Shown here one piece after another: positions 1 through 6,218 of a DNA stretch of 16,814 nucleotides (position 1 is the stretch's first letter; each line of letters starts with the position of its first letter). The stretch comes from JAGXIT01 sp964393815 (GTDB taxonomy: Bacteria; Patescibacteriota; Saccharimonadia; Saccharimonadales; UBA4665). Made by a program: the position numbers and the translations under genes. The notes beneath the pieces were generated by a model. The model did no database searches. It saw only the letters and a list, made by a program, of their open reading frames with translations, and was not told the origin of the DNA. The stretch is taken from contig CAYMUP010000020.1 in the NCBI GenBank assembly GCA_964393815.1, forward strand, positions 1-16,814. The letters run 5' to 3'.

Positions 1-1
1 C

Positions 2-118
2 GCCGTCATGGACAGCATAAGAAGCAACAAACCGCAGAGCATCAAAGGCATCTACGTTCGCAGCATCCACGTTGCCACCACCATGGGCCCAAGCATTAAA
101 GTAAACCCCGCAGAGTAA
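2..118 (+). CDS. rplA: 50S ribosomal protein L1, C-terminal fragment
   Basis: This is the 3' end of the L1 gene; the frame is open from base 2 and stops with TAA at 116-118, giving 38 residues. L1 forms the mobile L1 stalk of the 50S subunit by binding 23S rRNA and, in many bacteria, represses its own operon. The visible tail carries the typical L1 end: a KG-x-Y-(V/I)-(R/K)-S block followed by the TTMGPSIKV segment, which matches the family's STTMGPG(I/V)KV C-terminus. The rest of the gene, and presumably rplK, lies upstream of the window. The next gene starts only 3 bases after the stop, so the two are very likely co-transcribed. Identification is by motif recognition of a short fragment, but the motif is highly characteristic. 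Confidence 0.9.
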   Translation, partial: AVMDSIRSNKPQSIKGIYVRSIHVATTMGPSIKVNPAE

Positions 119-121
119 CCT

Positions 122-343
122 ATGGGCTCCGAACTACCCTCAAAAGATCAGGCTTTTAACGCAAAAGAGAAGCTTGCCTTTGGCCTAGTATGCGGCGGTG
201 AGATATTGGGCATCAGCACTTTAGCAACCCTTATGCACAACGGCGGTGTGCCCGAGTCTGGCTTGGGACGTACTGCAGCGATGATGGCAGGTTTTGCGGC
301 CCTAGCTTTAGTAAAAATGGGCATCGACATAGATAAACCGTAA
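122..343 (+). CDS. Small hydrophobic protein (73 aa), unknown function
   Basis: I do not recognise this family. The ATG at 122 lies 3 bases after the rplA stop, which suggests translational coupling, and a perfect terminator follows 20 bases after the stop, so it looks like the last gene of the L1 operon. The product has a charged N-terminus (about residues 1-18), a first hydrophobic stretch around residues 19-40 (LAFGLVCGGEILGISTLATL) and a second around 51-66 (AAMMAGFAALALVKMG), ending with a short acidic tail. That suggests a two-pass membrane protein of hairpin topology with no cleavable signal peptide. No catalytic motif is visible. An overlapping ORF on the other strand is probably a shadow, because this frame has the operon-like position. 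Function cannot be assigned. Confidence 0.6.
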   Translation: MGSELPSKDQAFNAKEKLAFGLVCGGEILGISTLATLMHNGGVPESGLGRTAAMMAGFAALALVKMGIDIDKP

Positions 344-362
344 TAGGCTGATCTCATTCAAC

Positions 363-396
363 AAAACCTCGGCTAAGCATACCTAGCCGAGGTTTT
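363..396 (+). terminator. Rho-independent terminator of the rplA operon
   Basis: A perfect 13-bp stem is formed by 363-375 and 384-396 around an 8-base loop (376-383). The 5' arm begins with A's and the 3' arm ends in a T-run (393-397), so it can act in both directions. It closes the rplA/73-aa unit. Confidence 0.9.
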
Positions 397-397
397 T

Positions 398-1125
398 ACC
401 TATGCGGCTACTGTTTAACTATTCACAATGAATCACCCACGACCTGAAAACCCAAGGTACGCCACGCGCCAAAACTAAACAAATGACATCATTTCTTCAA
501 AAAAAAGGGGAGCGCCACAGTCACATCACATGCATATTCTTCACACCACGAGCAGGTGGCACGGGGTACATCATCAGATTAAATGCTGGTTTTGTTTTAA
601 CTAACGCGAACCCGACATAAGAATGGCGGGTTCTTGAGAGGGCGGGCAACCCCCCCCTTTCTTTATCCCAAATAAATTCAGATAAAAAGGCTTCGCTACC
701 GCTCGTTCGTTCCTGGCGGCGCTTACTATGGTAGTTATTTAGGGTTTAGGTTAACTAAGCTCTGTCATATTCGGAAATCACCTTTCAACAGCGGGCAAGT
801 TTGCAAAAAACTTCTGCTCGTAGCCGCCAGTTTGAGGCAAAACACAGTTAGATCGCCAATGACTGTGCAATCAGCCGGCTCAAATTCTTAAGGCCAAGCC
901 TCGCACGCTAGCTGCGCAGGAGTATCATTCACTACATCTCCCCTAATTTTCTTACACGGCAAACTCCTTGCACTTTGTTAGAATTCTTACAATTTACGCT
1001 CTATAGGGGCATTAGTTCAGTTACATCACTGATGGCAAAAATCTGTGTCTCGTCTGTTAGCGCGCGGCTTTGCGATAAATCACACAGAGAAATCAGTCTC
1101 AAGTTGTAATTTTGTGCGAGATGTA
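398..1125. other. Long intergenic stretch without a recognisable gene
   Basis: About 730 bases hold no ORF with family resemblance or a convincing ribosome-binding site. What can be seen: an inverted repeat at 608-614/627-633 (7 bp, 12-base loop) with no T-run; a C8 run at 650-657; and an interrupted palindrome at 975-992 centred on GAATTC. I looked for hallmarks of tRNA, tmRNA, RNase P RNA and SRP RNA on both strands and found none. It may contain upstream control sequence for dcd or a decayed gene. Confidence 0.5.
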
Positions 1126-1155
1126 TTGCCGTACTCGTTTCTGAAGCCGTACAAT
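1126..1155 (+). promoter_or_regulatory. Putative dcd promoter
   Basis: A -35-like TTGCCG (1126-1131) is separated by 18 bp from TACAAT (1150-1155). The predicted transcript start near 1162 would exclude the GTG at 1157 as a dcd start and leaves the ATGs at 1181 and 1214. Confidence 0.5.
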
Positions 1156-1213
1156 AGTGGTAACAAAGCTGGTGGGGGCGATGAAAATTTATGAGGAGGG
1201 TAACACCGCTTTT

Positions 1214-1927
1214 ATGAGCGTGTACAGCAACACACAAATCCGCCAGGCCATCGACGAAGGACATATTGTCTGCCACCCCTTTGACGACAAGCACGTCAGC
1301 CACGCCAGTCTCGACGTAACGCTCGGCTACTACTATTACCGCATCGAACCGGCCAACGAGCGTACCATCTACAACCCTTTTGACCGCGAAGACGTCGAGC
1401 GGTACTTTGACGGTCCGTTTAAGGCTATGCCACACGGCGAATGGGCCGCGCTCAACGGCTTTAAACCCATCGTCGGCATCCCACTTGACCACCCGGTCAT
1501 CGCTCTCAAGCCTGGGGAGCGTATTTTGGCTCACACCCATGAGTTTTTTGGCATCAAACCGCCTGGCGCCTGCGAAGTAAAGAGCCGTAGCAGTTGGGGT
1601 CGCAATGGTGTCGCCGTTTGTTTTGACGCCGGTTGGATCGACCCAGGTTACATAAACCGACTCACGCTCGAAATCTACAATCTCAACCAGCGCGAAACGG
1701 TCGTTTTGCCGGTAGGAGAAAGAATCGCTCAAATCGTTTTCCATGAAACAGGTGAGGTCGATGGCAACTACGGCCATGGCCGCGACGGCGGCTACAGTGG
1801 CAAATATCAGCAAGGTGACAACCTAGACTTGCTCATCAAAACCTGGTCGCCAAGCCTCATGCTCCCACAAGCCTACAAAGACACACGTGAAATGCCCCGC
1901 AAAATCGAAGGACTGAGTTATGAATAA
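1214..1927 (+). CDS. dcd: dCTP deaminase (possibly bifunctional dCTP deaminase/dUTPase)
   Basis: The enzyme deaminates dCTP to dUTP, feeding dUMP to thymidylate synthesis; some family members also hydrolyse dUTP to dUMP. Visible motifs, counted from ATG 1214 (237 aa): HASLDVTLG at 30-38, the nucleotide-binding SRSSWGR at 124-130, DAGWIDPGY at 138-146, TLEI with the probable catalytic Glu153, GERIAQIVF at 168-176 and KYQ at 197-199. It is longer than the roughly 190-aa E. coli enzyme, mainly through an insert around residues 40-75 and a longer C-terminus. The open frame extends upstream to GTG 1157 and ATG 1181, but the family N-terminus (MSVxSxxxIRxxIxxG) fits ATG 1214; GAGGAGGG at 1193-1200 is a rather distant ribosome-binding site for it. 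The tmk-thyX fusion starts 59 bases downstream, the next steps of the same pathway. A 270-aa antisense frame here is a shadow. Confidence 0.9.
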   Translation: MSVYSNTQIRQAIDEGHIVCHPFDDKHVSHASLDVTLGYYYYRIEPANERTIYNPFDREDVERYFDGPFKAMPHGEWAALNGFKPIVGIPLDHPVIALKPGERILAHTHEFFGIKPPGACEVKSRSSWGRNGVAVCFDAGWIDPGYINRLTLEIYNLNQRETVVLPVGERIAQIVFHETGEVDGNYGHGRDGGYSGKYQQGDNLDLLIKTWSPSLMLPQAYKDTREMPRKIEGLSYE

Positions 1928-1986
1928 GGCAGTGTTGCAAGCTAATAAAAGTTATTTGAGCACCCCGAACTACTCTGGAGGAATCC

Positions 1987-4320
1987 ATGCGCGGTAAATA
2001 TATTGTTGTCGAAGGAGCACAGGGTGTCGGTAAAACTACTATCGTACAGCGTCTCGGCGCAGAGCTAACGCGCGCTGGGTTAGCAGTAAAAATCATGCGC
2101 GAGCCAGAGAGTCAAAATGACCTCACCGCGCGTACCATTCGCAACCTAACCCAAGACCCTCGATACCCTATGAGCACTCGCACCGAGGTGCTACTTTACA
2201 ATGCCGCTCGTAGTCAGTCGCTCGAAATCATCCGACAAGCCTTGGAAAATGGAGTCTACGTACTCGTGGATCGCAGCTACTTGACGACGCTTGCCATACA
2301 ATATTATGGCCGAGGCGACGTACAAGACTACCAAAAAATAAACGATATTATAGAATTTGCTGTTGGCGACATGCGGCCAGACCTCATGCTTGTACTCGAC
2401 GCTCCCGTGGATGTGCTCAAGAAACGCACCCAGACAAGATATAGCGGTGACCGTTTTGACAATCTGGACCAAGCGTTTCTGGAGCGTGTTCGGGCCGGCT
2501 ACCTATGGGAAGCTAAACAACGTGGATTCCCGGTGGTTTACGCTACGGGCGATAAAGATGCGGTGTTCCAAGAGGTATGGCAACACGTAGAACGCACCGT
2601 CAAACAAAGAGGTAAGGTTGAGTCTAAGCCAGTGTCTGTTGCAGAAGTACTTGCCGAAAAGCCTCGCGCCAGCACCGTAAAAGACACTTCGACCTTATCC
2701 GCCCACGAAGTTAGCGAGGATACACAGCGCCCGTGGCTCACCAAAAATGAAGCGGGTAAAACTGCCATTACTGATGCCGGACACGAAAAGCTAGCCCCAC
2801 TTGTCACCAACACGCGAGGCAACGTCTACGCCTTTACAGGCGAGATTTCACCGCTAACCACCGCTGCCGCAATGGCAAGGCTCAGTCGCCGTGCAGACGA
2901 CCTACGCATAACCCTGCTCGACGAGTTTATCGGCAAAGTCGACAAAGATGGCCAGCTCCTCCAACGCGTCATTACTGCTTATGGGGACGACTCGGTGCAA
3001 CAGCTGATGGGGCAACATGTAGTCGTCGAAAACGCGAGCAATCTGCTTACCAAAAAACTCGAGTGGGGAAGACTGGCTGCGTATCTTGAGCAATCGACCC
3101 GCTACATTTACTTTGACGAAAAAGACGAACAGGGCAGATATAAGTACTTTGTGCCAGATGAACTCACAGGTTCACTCCGCGCCGAGTACGTCCACGCGCT
3201 CGACACAATATTTGATGTGTACTCAGAGCTTGTCGCCAAACTGACCGAATACGTCCGAGCAAACTCTACCGTACCCAAGGCTGAGCGCGACGTTGCCTGG
3301 AAGGGAGCTACTAAGGCACAAGCCTGCGACGCCATCCGTCCGCTGCTGCCGGTAGCCGTTCGCTCGACGGTCGGCATCTTTGCCTCTGGTCAGGCACTCG
3401 AAAGCTTGGTTATGCACCTTATGGCAGATGGGCTCAAAGAGTCACATGATGTCGGGAATGCCATCTTGCATGAAGCCCGTAAAGTCGTGCCTGTCATCTT
3501 AGAACGCGCCGATAAGCCTGAACGTGGCGGCGCAACCACTGCCTATATGGCTGAGACGAAACAGCAGGTCAAGCTACTCTCTGACAAATATCTTCCAGCA
3601 CTATACGCTTCGGAGGCTACTCCCGTAACGTTGGTAAACTACACACCCAAAAACGAGCTCGAAGTTGTTGCCGATATGCTCTACGAACACAGCTCATCAT
3701 CGCTAACTGATATCAAACGTGAGGTGGCAACGTGGGCCTATGACAAGCGTGCCGAGGTCTTTACCGCCTATATGGGCAAGCGTCTCAATCGCCGCCAGCG
3801 GCCTGGTCGAGCGCTGGAAAATATCCACTACACATTTGACCTCGTTTGCGACTACGGCATCTTCCGCGATCTTCAACGTCACCGTATGGTTGACGATCTA
3901 GAATGGCAAGAACTTACTCCTCGCTACGGCTACGACACTCCGAAACTTGTTGAGGAAGCTGGCATGGCCGACATTTATGATAAGTGCTTTGATATCAGCT
4001 TGGCCTTGCACAGCAAGCTACAATCAGAAGGACTCGGCCTCGTAGCCCAATACGCGACACTACTTGGTCATAAAATGCGCTGGCGAGTTACCATGAACGC
4101 GCGCGAGGCCATGCATTTTATTGAGCTGCGCACCGCACCGCAAGGTCATCCCGGTTACCGCAAGCTGGCAGGGCAAATGTATGAAAAAATTTGCGAGGTA
4201 CATCCGCTACTCGGCGAAGCTATGAAGTTCGTCAACAAAGACGAAGATGCTGAACTTACTCGCTTGGCGGCCGAGCGCTACACCCAGTTTAAGCTTCAGC
4301 AATTCGACTCTAAAAAATAA
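1987..4320 (+). CDS. tmk-thyX: Thymidylate kinase fused to two ThyX-like domains
   Basis: This 777-aa protein joins two consecutive steps: dUMP to dTMP (flavin-dependent ThyX) and dTMP to dTDP (thymidylate kinase). Residues 1-205 are a full kinase: P-loop GAQGVGKTT 10-18, DRS 95-97 followed by an AIQYYGRG stretch, and a LID-like RYSGDRFDN 151-159. A polar linker covers about 205-270. Residues about 275-505 resemble a ThyX fold without the RHR motif; the equivalent place ends in EQSTRY 368-373. Residues about 545-770 form a second ThyX-like domain with RHR 631-633, ELTPRY 642-647 and the helix NAREAMHFIELR 704-715. Compared with the canonical RHRxxSxNExSxR, the segment between RHR and Glu is three residues longer and lacks the SxN pattern. 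The start is set by GGAGG at 1977-1981, 5 bases before ATG. dcd is directly upstream. Kinase identity is certain; ThyX activity is inferred. Confidence 0.9.
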   Translation: MRGKYIVVEGAQGVGKTTIVQRLGAELTRAGLAVKIMREPESQNDLTARTIRNLTQDPRYPMSTRTEVLLYNAARSQSLEIIRQALENGVYVLVDRSYLTTLAIQYYGRGDVQDYQKINDIIEFAVGDMRPDLMLVLDAPVDVLKKRTQTRYSGDRFDNLDQAFLERVRAGYLWEAKQRGFPVVYATGDKDAVFQEVWQHVERTVKQRGKVESKPVSVAEVLAEKPRASTVKDTSTLSAHEVSEDTQRPWLTKNEAGKTAITDAGHEKLAPLVTNTRGNVYAFTGEISPLTTAAAMARLSRRADDLRITLLDEFIGKVDKDGQLLQRVITAYGDDSVQQLMGQHVVVENASNLLTKKLEWGRLAAYLEQSTRYIYFDEKDEQGRYKYFVPDELTGSLRAEYVHALDTIFDVYSELVAKLTEYVRANSTVPKAERDVAWKGATKAQACDAIRPLLPVAVRSTVGIFASGQALESLVMHLMADGLKESHDVGNAILHEARKVVPVILERADKPERGGATTAYMAETKQQVKLLSDKYLPALYASEATPVTLVNYTPKNELEVVADMLYEHSSSSLTDIKREVATWAYDKRAEVFTAYMGKRLNRRQRPGRALENIHYTFDLVCDYGIFRDLQRHRMVDDLEWQELTPRYGYDTPKLVEEAGMADIYDKCFDISLALHSKLQSEGLGLVAQYATLLGHKMRWRVTMNAREAMHFIELRTAPQGHPGYRKLAGQMYEKICEVHPLLGEAMKFVNKDEDAELTRLAAERYTQFKLQQFDSKK

Positions 4321-4382
4321 GTAATTTCACCGCATTTGATTTTTTTACTTCGGTGACTTTCACTTCGTTTTAGTTTTCTACT

Positions 4383-4412
4383 ATTCTAGAATCTTATAGA
4401 CTTCATCGAAGT
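4383..4412. promoter_or_regulatory. Two dyads upstream of the leader promoter
   Basis: ATTCTAGAAT (4383-4392) is a perfect 10-bp palindrome, and ACTTC-ATC-GAAGT (4400-4412) is a 5-bp dyad touching the -35 box of the next promoter. Both could be operators; short palindromes also occur by chance. Confidence 0.3.
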
Positions 4413-4440
4413 TGACATTGCAGACGCAAACGCGTAGCAT
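4412..4440 (+). promoter_or_regulatory. Promoter of the attenuator/leader unit
   Basis: A consensus TTGACA (4412-4417) is spaced by exactly 17 bp from TAGCAT (4435-4440). The predicted start is near 4446-4448, which coincides with an ATG at 4448, so the leader ORF would be translated from a leaderless transcript. Confidence 0.65.
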
Positions 4441-4447
4441 GAAACGC

Positions 4448-4534
4448 ATGGTTCAAAATATGATGAAGCAAGTGATTACTGTCCTAGGCCTCAACGGGCT
4501 GTGCTTCACCATGGTTGAAGCCTCGGATCAATAA
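4448..4534 (+). CDS. Putative 28-aa leader peptide
   Basis: A short frame runs from ATG 4448 (in-frame ATGs also at 4439, 4460 and 4463) to TAA 4532-4534. The ATG at 4439 lies inside the -10 box and so should not be in the mRNA. The peptide contains a VLGLNGLCF stretch and ends TMVEASDQ. Its last codons overlap the 5' arm (4513-4524) of an antiterminator helix, and the LGLNGLCF codons overlap the arm 4495-4504 of a competing stem. That is the arrangement expected if ribosome position on this ORF selects the downstream RNA fold. There is no run of a single amino acid, although Leu and Gly dominate residues 13-18 and CTA occurs. Translation is inferred; the region could instead be an untranslated RNA switch. 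Confidence 0.45.
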   Translation: MVQNMMKQVITVLGLNGLCFTMVEASDQ

Positions 4535-4590
4535 GATCCACCGCACAGTCCGAAAACCCGAAGAGGCTTCAACCAAAGAAGCCTTTTTTA
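4495..4590 (+). promoter_or_regulatory. Attenuator: competing terminator and antiterminator helices
   Basis: Three helices compete. Helix 1 pairs 4495-4504 with 4543-4552 (10 bp, one G-U). Helix 2, a perfect 12-bp antiterminator, pairs 4513-4524 with 4563-4574 and encloses a 5-bp hairpin at 4525-4539. Helix 3, the terminator, pairs 4564-4570 with 4578-4584 and is followed by six T's (4584-4589). Helices 2 and 3 share 4564-4570 and cannot form together; helix 1 traps the 5' arm of helix 2 in its loop and so favours termination. This is the logic of amino-acid or arrest-peptide attenuation. The regulated genes would be the two orphans starting at 4615 and 4786. Confidence 0.7.
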
Positions 4591-4614
4591 ATTTACCCTA
4601 GGAGATTATACAAA

Positions 4615-4782
4615 ATGACAACTTGCGAACAATTATATGGAACCCCCTATGCAGATAGCGGAGAAACACAAGAGCAGAGACTTGCATATCTTTCAGCTCT
4701 CGCTCAAGCAGCAACACCCGAGGTTTTTACGCATTATGATGACGAAGCAACTAGCAAACAACAAACAGCCCACACGGACTAA
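4615..4782 (+). CDS. Small acidic orphan protein (55 aa)
   Basis: I do not recognise this protein. It starts at ATG 4615 behind GGAG (4601-4604, 10-base spacing) and ends with TAA at 4780-4782, three bases before the next ATG, so the two genes look translationally coupled. The product is soluble and polar, with a central helix-prone stretch (QEQRLAYLSALAQAA, about residues 19-33) and a Gln/Thr/His-rich tail; it contains one Cys and no membrane segment. It is the first gene after the attenuator-like leader and is therefore the candidate regulated gene, perhaps as a partner of the 145-aa product. Evidence for reality is the ribosome-binding site, the coupling and the leader. No function can be assigned. 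Confidence 0.5.
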   Translation: MTTCEQLYGTPYADSGETQEQRLAYLSALAQAATPEVFTHYDDEATSKQQTAHTD

Positions 4783-4785
4783 TCT

Positions 4786-5223
4786 ATGAACTGTTTAGGA
4801 ACACCTCACTTTGGAGTTGCGTCTAACTACGAGACTCCAGACGTTTTATCGCCCTTCGATCCTCTACGGGCGGCATACGTCGGTTCGCCAGAGGTAATTG
4901 ACGCGATCAATACACAAGAAGACAAGGTGGCAATCATTGAAGGACTCAGGCAAAGAGAGAACAATGGAAACCCGATATTAGTTGATGCTTGCAGGCTTAG
5001 TCGCCCAGATTTACATGAATTAGCGATGCAGGGGCCACACGCCCAAGCAGACTTGCTCATTGCCACTGTACTCCAACAAACACGAGTTAGGCGTGAACAG
5101 GCAAGCGCCGCAGAAGTGTTACTCTCGCACAACCCAAAGCAACCGTATGCCGACTGTGTGATATCTTGGCTAGGCGCCATAAGTGCACGCAGACAACCTG
5201 ATTTATATAGCGTTAGTTCGTAG
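4786..5223 (+). CDS. Orphan soluble protein (145 aa)
   Basis: Unrecognised. ATG 4786 follows the stop of the 55-aa gene by 3 bases and has no ribosome-binding site of its own, which fits translational re-initiation. The product is a mixed, mostly helical-looking soluble protein with no signal peptide, membrane segment or nucleotide-binding motif. Segments around residues 32-55 (SPEVIDAINTQEDKVAIIEG) and 65-100 look like amphipathic helices, and there are three cysteines (residues 3, 69 and 124). Together with the 55-aa gene it forms a two-gene unit between the attenuator and the L10 promoter. A 154-aa antisense frame overlaps it, but lacks the coupled position and is taken as a shadow. No function is proposed. 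Confidence 0.55.
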   Translation: MNCLGTPHFGVASNYETPDVLSPFDPLRAAYVGSPEVIDAINTQEDKVAIIEGLRQRENNGNPILVDACRLSRPDLHELAMQGPHAQADLLIATVLQQTRVRREQASAAEVLLSHNPKQPYADCVISWLGAISARRQPDLYSVSS

Positions 5224-5247
5224 TATTGTTTTTTGCCTCGACAGCAC

Positions 5248-5276
5248 TTGATTTTTACGCGCCAACAGAGTATAGT
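5248..5276 (+). promoter_or_regulatory. Promoter of the rplJ-rplL operon
   Basis: TTGATT (5248-5253), a 17-bp spacer and TATAGT (5271-5276). A start near 5283 gives an untranslated leader of about 270 bases in front of rplJ. Confidence 0.65.
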
Positions 5277-5282
5277 TTCATC

Positions 5283-5556
5283 TGTTACCAAAGACCGTGA
5301 CTGGTTTGTAGTTCGAGAGAGCAGCTAGGGTAAGACATCATCTTTTTCCCCTAAAGTTTTTCTCGATTACAGTCCTTAATTTGTCACCGAGGCGACGAAA
5401 GATAGTTTATTTATCATTTCGACTGCTTAAAAAGAGCTTTTGGTACGCCAAGAGCTCTTTCTTTATGTAACAAGGATGACCGAAAGCTACAGGGTCGATA
5501 GCAGCTACGAAGTCATGCTTCATTCATTATTTTCATTCACTCCAGGAGGAGACAGA
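5283..5556 (+). promoter_or_regulatory. Structured rplJ (L10) mRNA leader
   Basis: This 270-base untranslated region contains several strong hairpins: a stem formed by TAGGG...CCCTA flanking 5326-5356, a CGAAA/TTTCG stem near 5396-5420 with an inner GATA/TATC helix, and a terminator-like hairpin at 5431-5460. L10 leaders in other bacteria bind the L10-L12 complex and regulate the operon by attenuation. By position and length this is a candidate L10 leader, but I could not match the kink-turn binding site with certainty. Confidence 0.5.
5431..5464 (+). terminator. Terminator-like hairpin inside the L10 leader
   Basis: 5431-5443 pairs with 5448-5460 (13 bp including one G-U) around the loop TACG, followed by a T-rich tail CTTTAT. 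It lies about 95 bases before the rplJ start and downstream of the operon promoter, so it is likely a conditional attenuator and not an end-of-operon terminator. Confidence 0.65.
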
Positions 5557-6081
5557 ATGGCACTATCAAAATCACAAAAAAACGATGTTGTCTCAGAAGT
5601 CGCCGACTTGCTCGCTGACTCAAAGATGACCGTAGTCGCCAAGTACCAAGGCACGACTGTCAAAGCGCTGCAACAGCTCCGCCGCGACGCTAAAGCAAAT
5701 GGTACTAAGGTAAAAGTCGTTAAAAACCGCTTGGTTCGCCAGGCCATGCAAAAGCATGATGCGTTGAAGAGCGCTGACACCGGCGCGCTTGAAGGCATGT
5801 TGCTCTATGCGTTTAATGCCGACGACGAAGTCGCACCAGCTCAAGCGCTGCACGCGTTTGCGAAAGCCAACCCAACGATTGAGTTTGTTGGCGCATTTGA
5901 CGACAAAGGTACCTTTCTAGGTGCCGACGACGTCAAAGCACTCGCTCAGCTGCCTGGCAAGCATCAGCTCATCGCTGAGGCTGTTGCTATGCTGCTTAGC
6001 CCAGTTCATGACGTTACCAACGCGCTTTCTGGCAACCTACACGCCCTACTTGACGGCGTTGAGGCCAAAGCCACCGCTTAA
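5557..6081 (+). CDS. rplJ: 50S ribosomal protein L10
   Basis: L10 anchors L7/L12 dimers to the GTPase-associated centre of the 50S subunit. The 174-aa product shows the family order: an N-terminal rRNA/L11-binding domain (starting MALSKSQKNDVVSEV, with KYQGTTVKALQQLR around residues 29-42 and KVKVVKNRLVRQA around 50-62), the mid domain ending LPGKHQLIAEAVAMLLSP, and a C-terminal helix that binds L12 (NALSGNLHALLDGVEA). The frame is open upstream to 5440, but that would start inside the terminator hairpin; AGGAGG at 5544-5549 places the start at ATG 5557. L7/L12 follows after 137 bases. Length is normal for the family. Regulation is probably through the structured leader. Confidence 0.95.
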   Translation: MALSKSQKNDVVSEVADLLADSKMTVVAKYQGTTVKALQQLRRDAKANGTKVKVVKNRLVRQAMQKHDALKSADTGALEGMLLYAFNADDEVAPAQALHAFAKANPTIEFVGAFDDKGTFLGADDVKALAQLPGKHQLIAEAVAMLLSPVHDVTNALSGNLHALLDGVEAKATA

Positions 6082-6100
6082 AGAAAATCATTAACAATTA

Positions 6101-6191
6101 TCCTGTCACCTGTCACATAGGATTAGCCTGTTCCGTGTAACTTTTTGAAATGTTACATGTCAATGGGTACACCAATGTTACACGTGACACG
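6101..6191 (+). promoter_or_regulatory. Nested inverted repeats between rplJ and rplL
   Basis: CGTGTAAC (6134-6141) pairs perfectly with GTTACACG (6177-6184). An inner TGTAAC/GTTACA pair (6136-6141/6152-6157) is an alternative. TGTCAC, present twice (6104-6109 and 6111-6116), can pair with GTGACA (6184-6189). These shared arms allow alternative folds, perhaps an mRNA processing or translation-control element setting the excess of L7/L12 over L10. There is no T-run. Confidence 0.45.
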
Positions 6192-6218
6192 ACAAAGGTA
6201 AATCTAGGAGATTAAACC

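Noticed and set aside
608..633. Inverted repeat as a terminator
   Set aside because: 7-bp stem with a 12-base loop and no T-run; no gene ends nearby.
1001..1813. 270-aa minus-strand open frame
   Set aside because: It lies almost wholly antisense to dcd, which has clear family motifs; no ribosome-binding site and no recognisable domain.
4321..4360. TCACCG/CGGTGA hairpin as tmk-thyX terminator
   Set aside because: Only 6 bp with a very long loop and a poor T tail; too weak to call.
4827..5291. 154-aa minus-strand frame over the 145-aa orphan gene
   Set aside because: Very Ser/Cys-rich, shadow-like composition, and its 5' part would cover the rplJ promoter; the plus-strand frame has the coupled start and the attenuator upstream.
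5308..5330. GTTCGAG resembling a tRNA T-loop
   Set aside because: No acceptor stem or anticodon arm can be built around it; it lies in the L10 leader.
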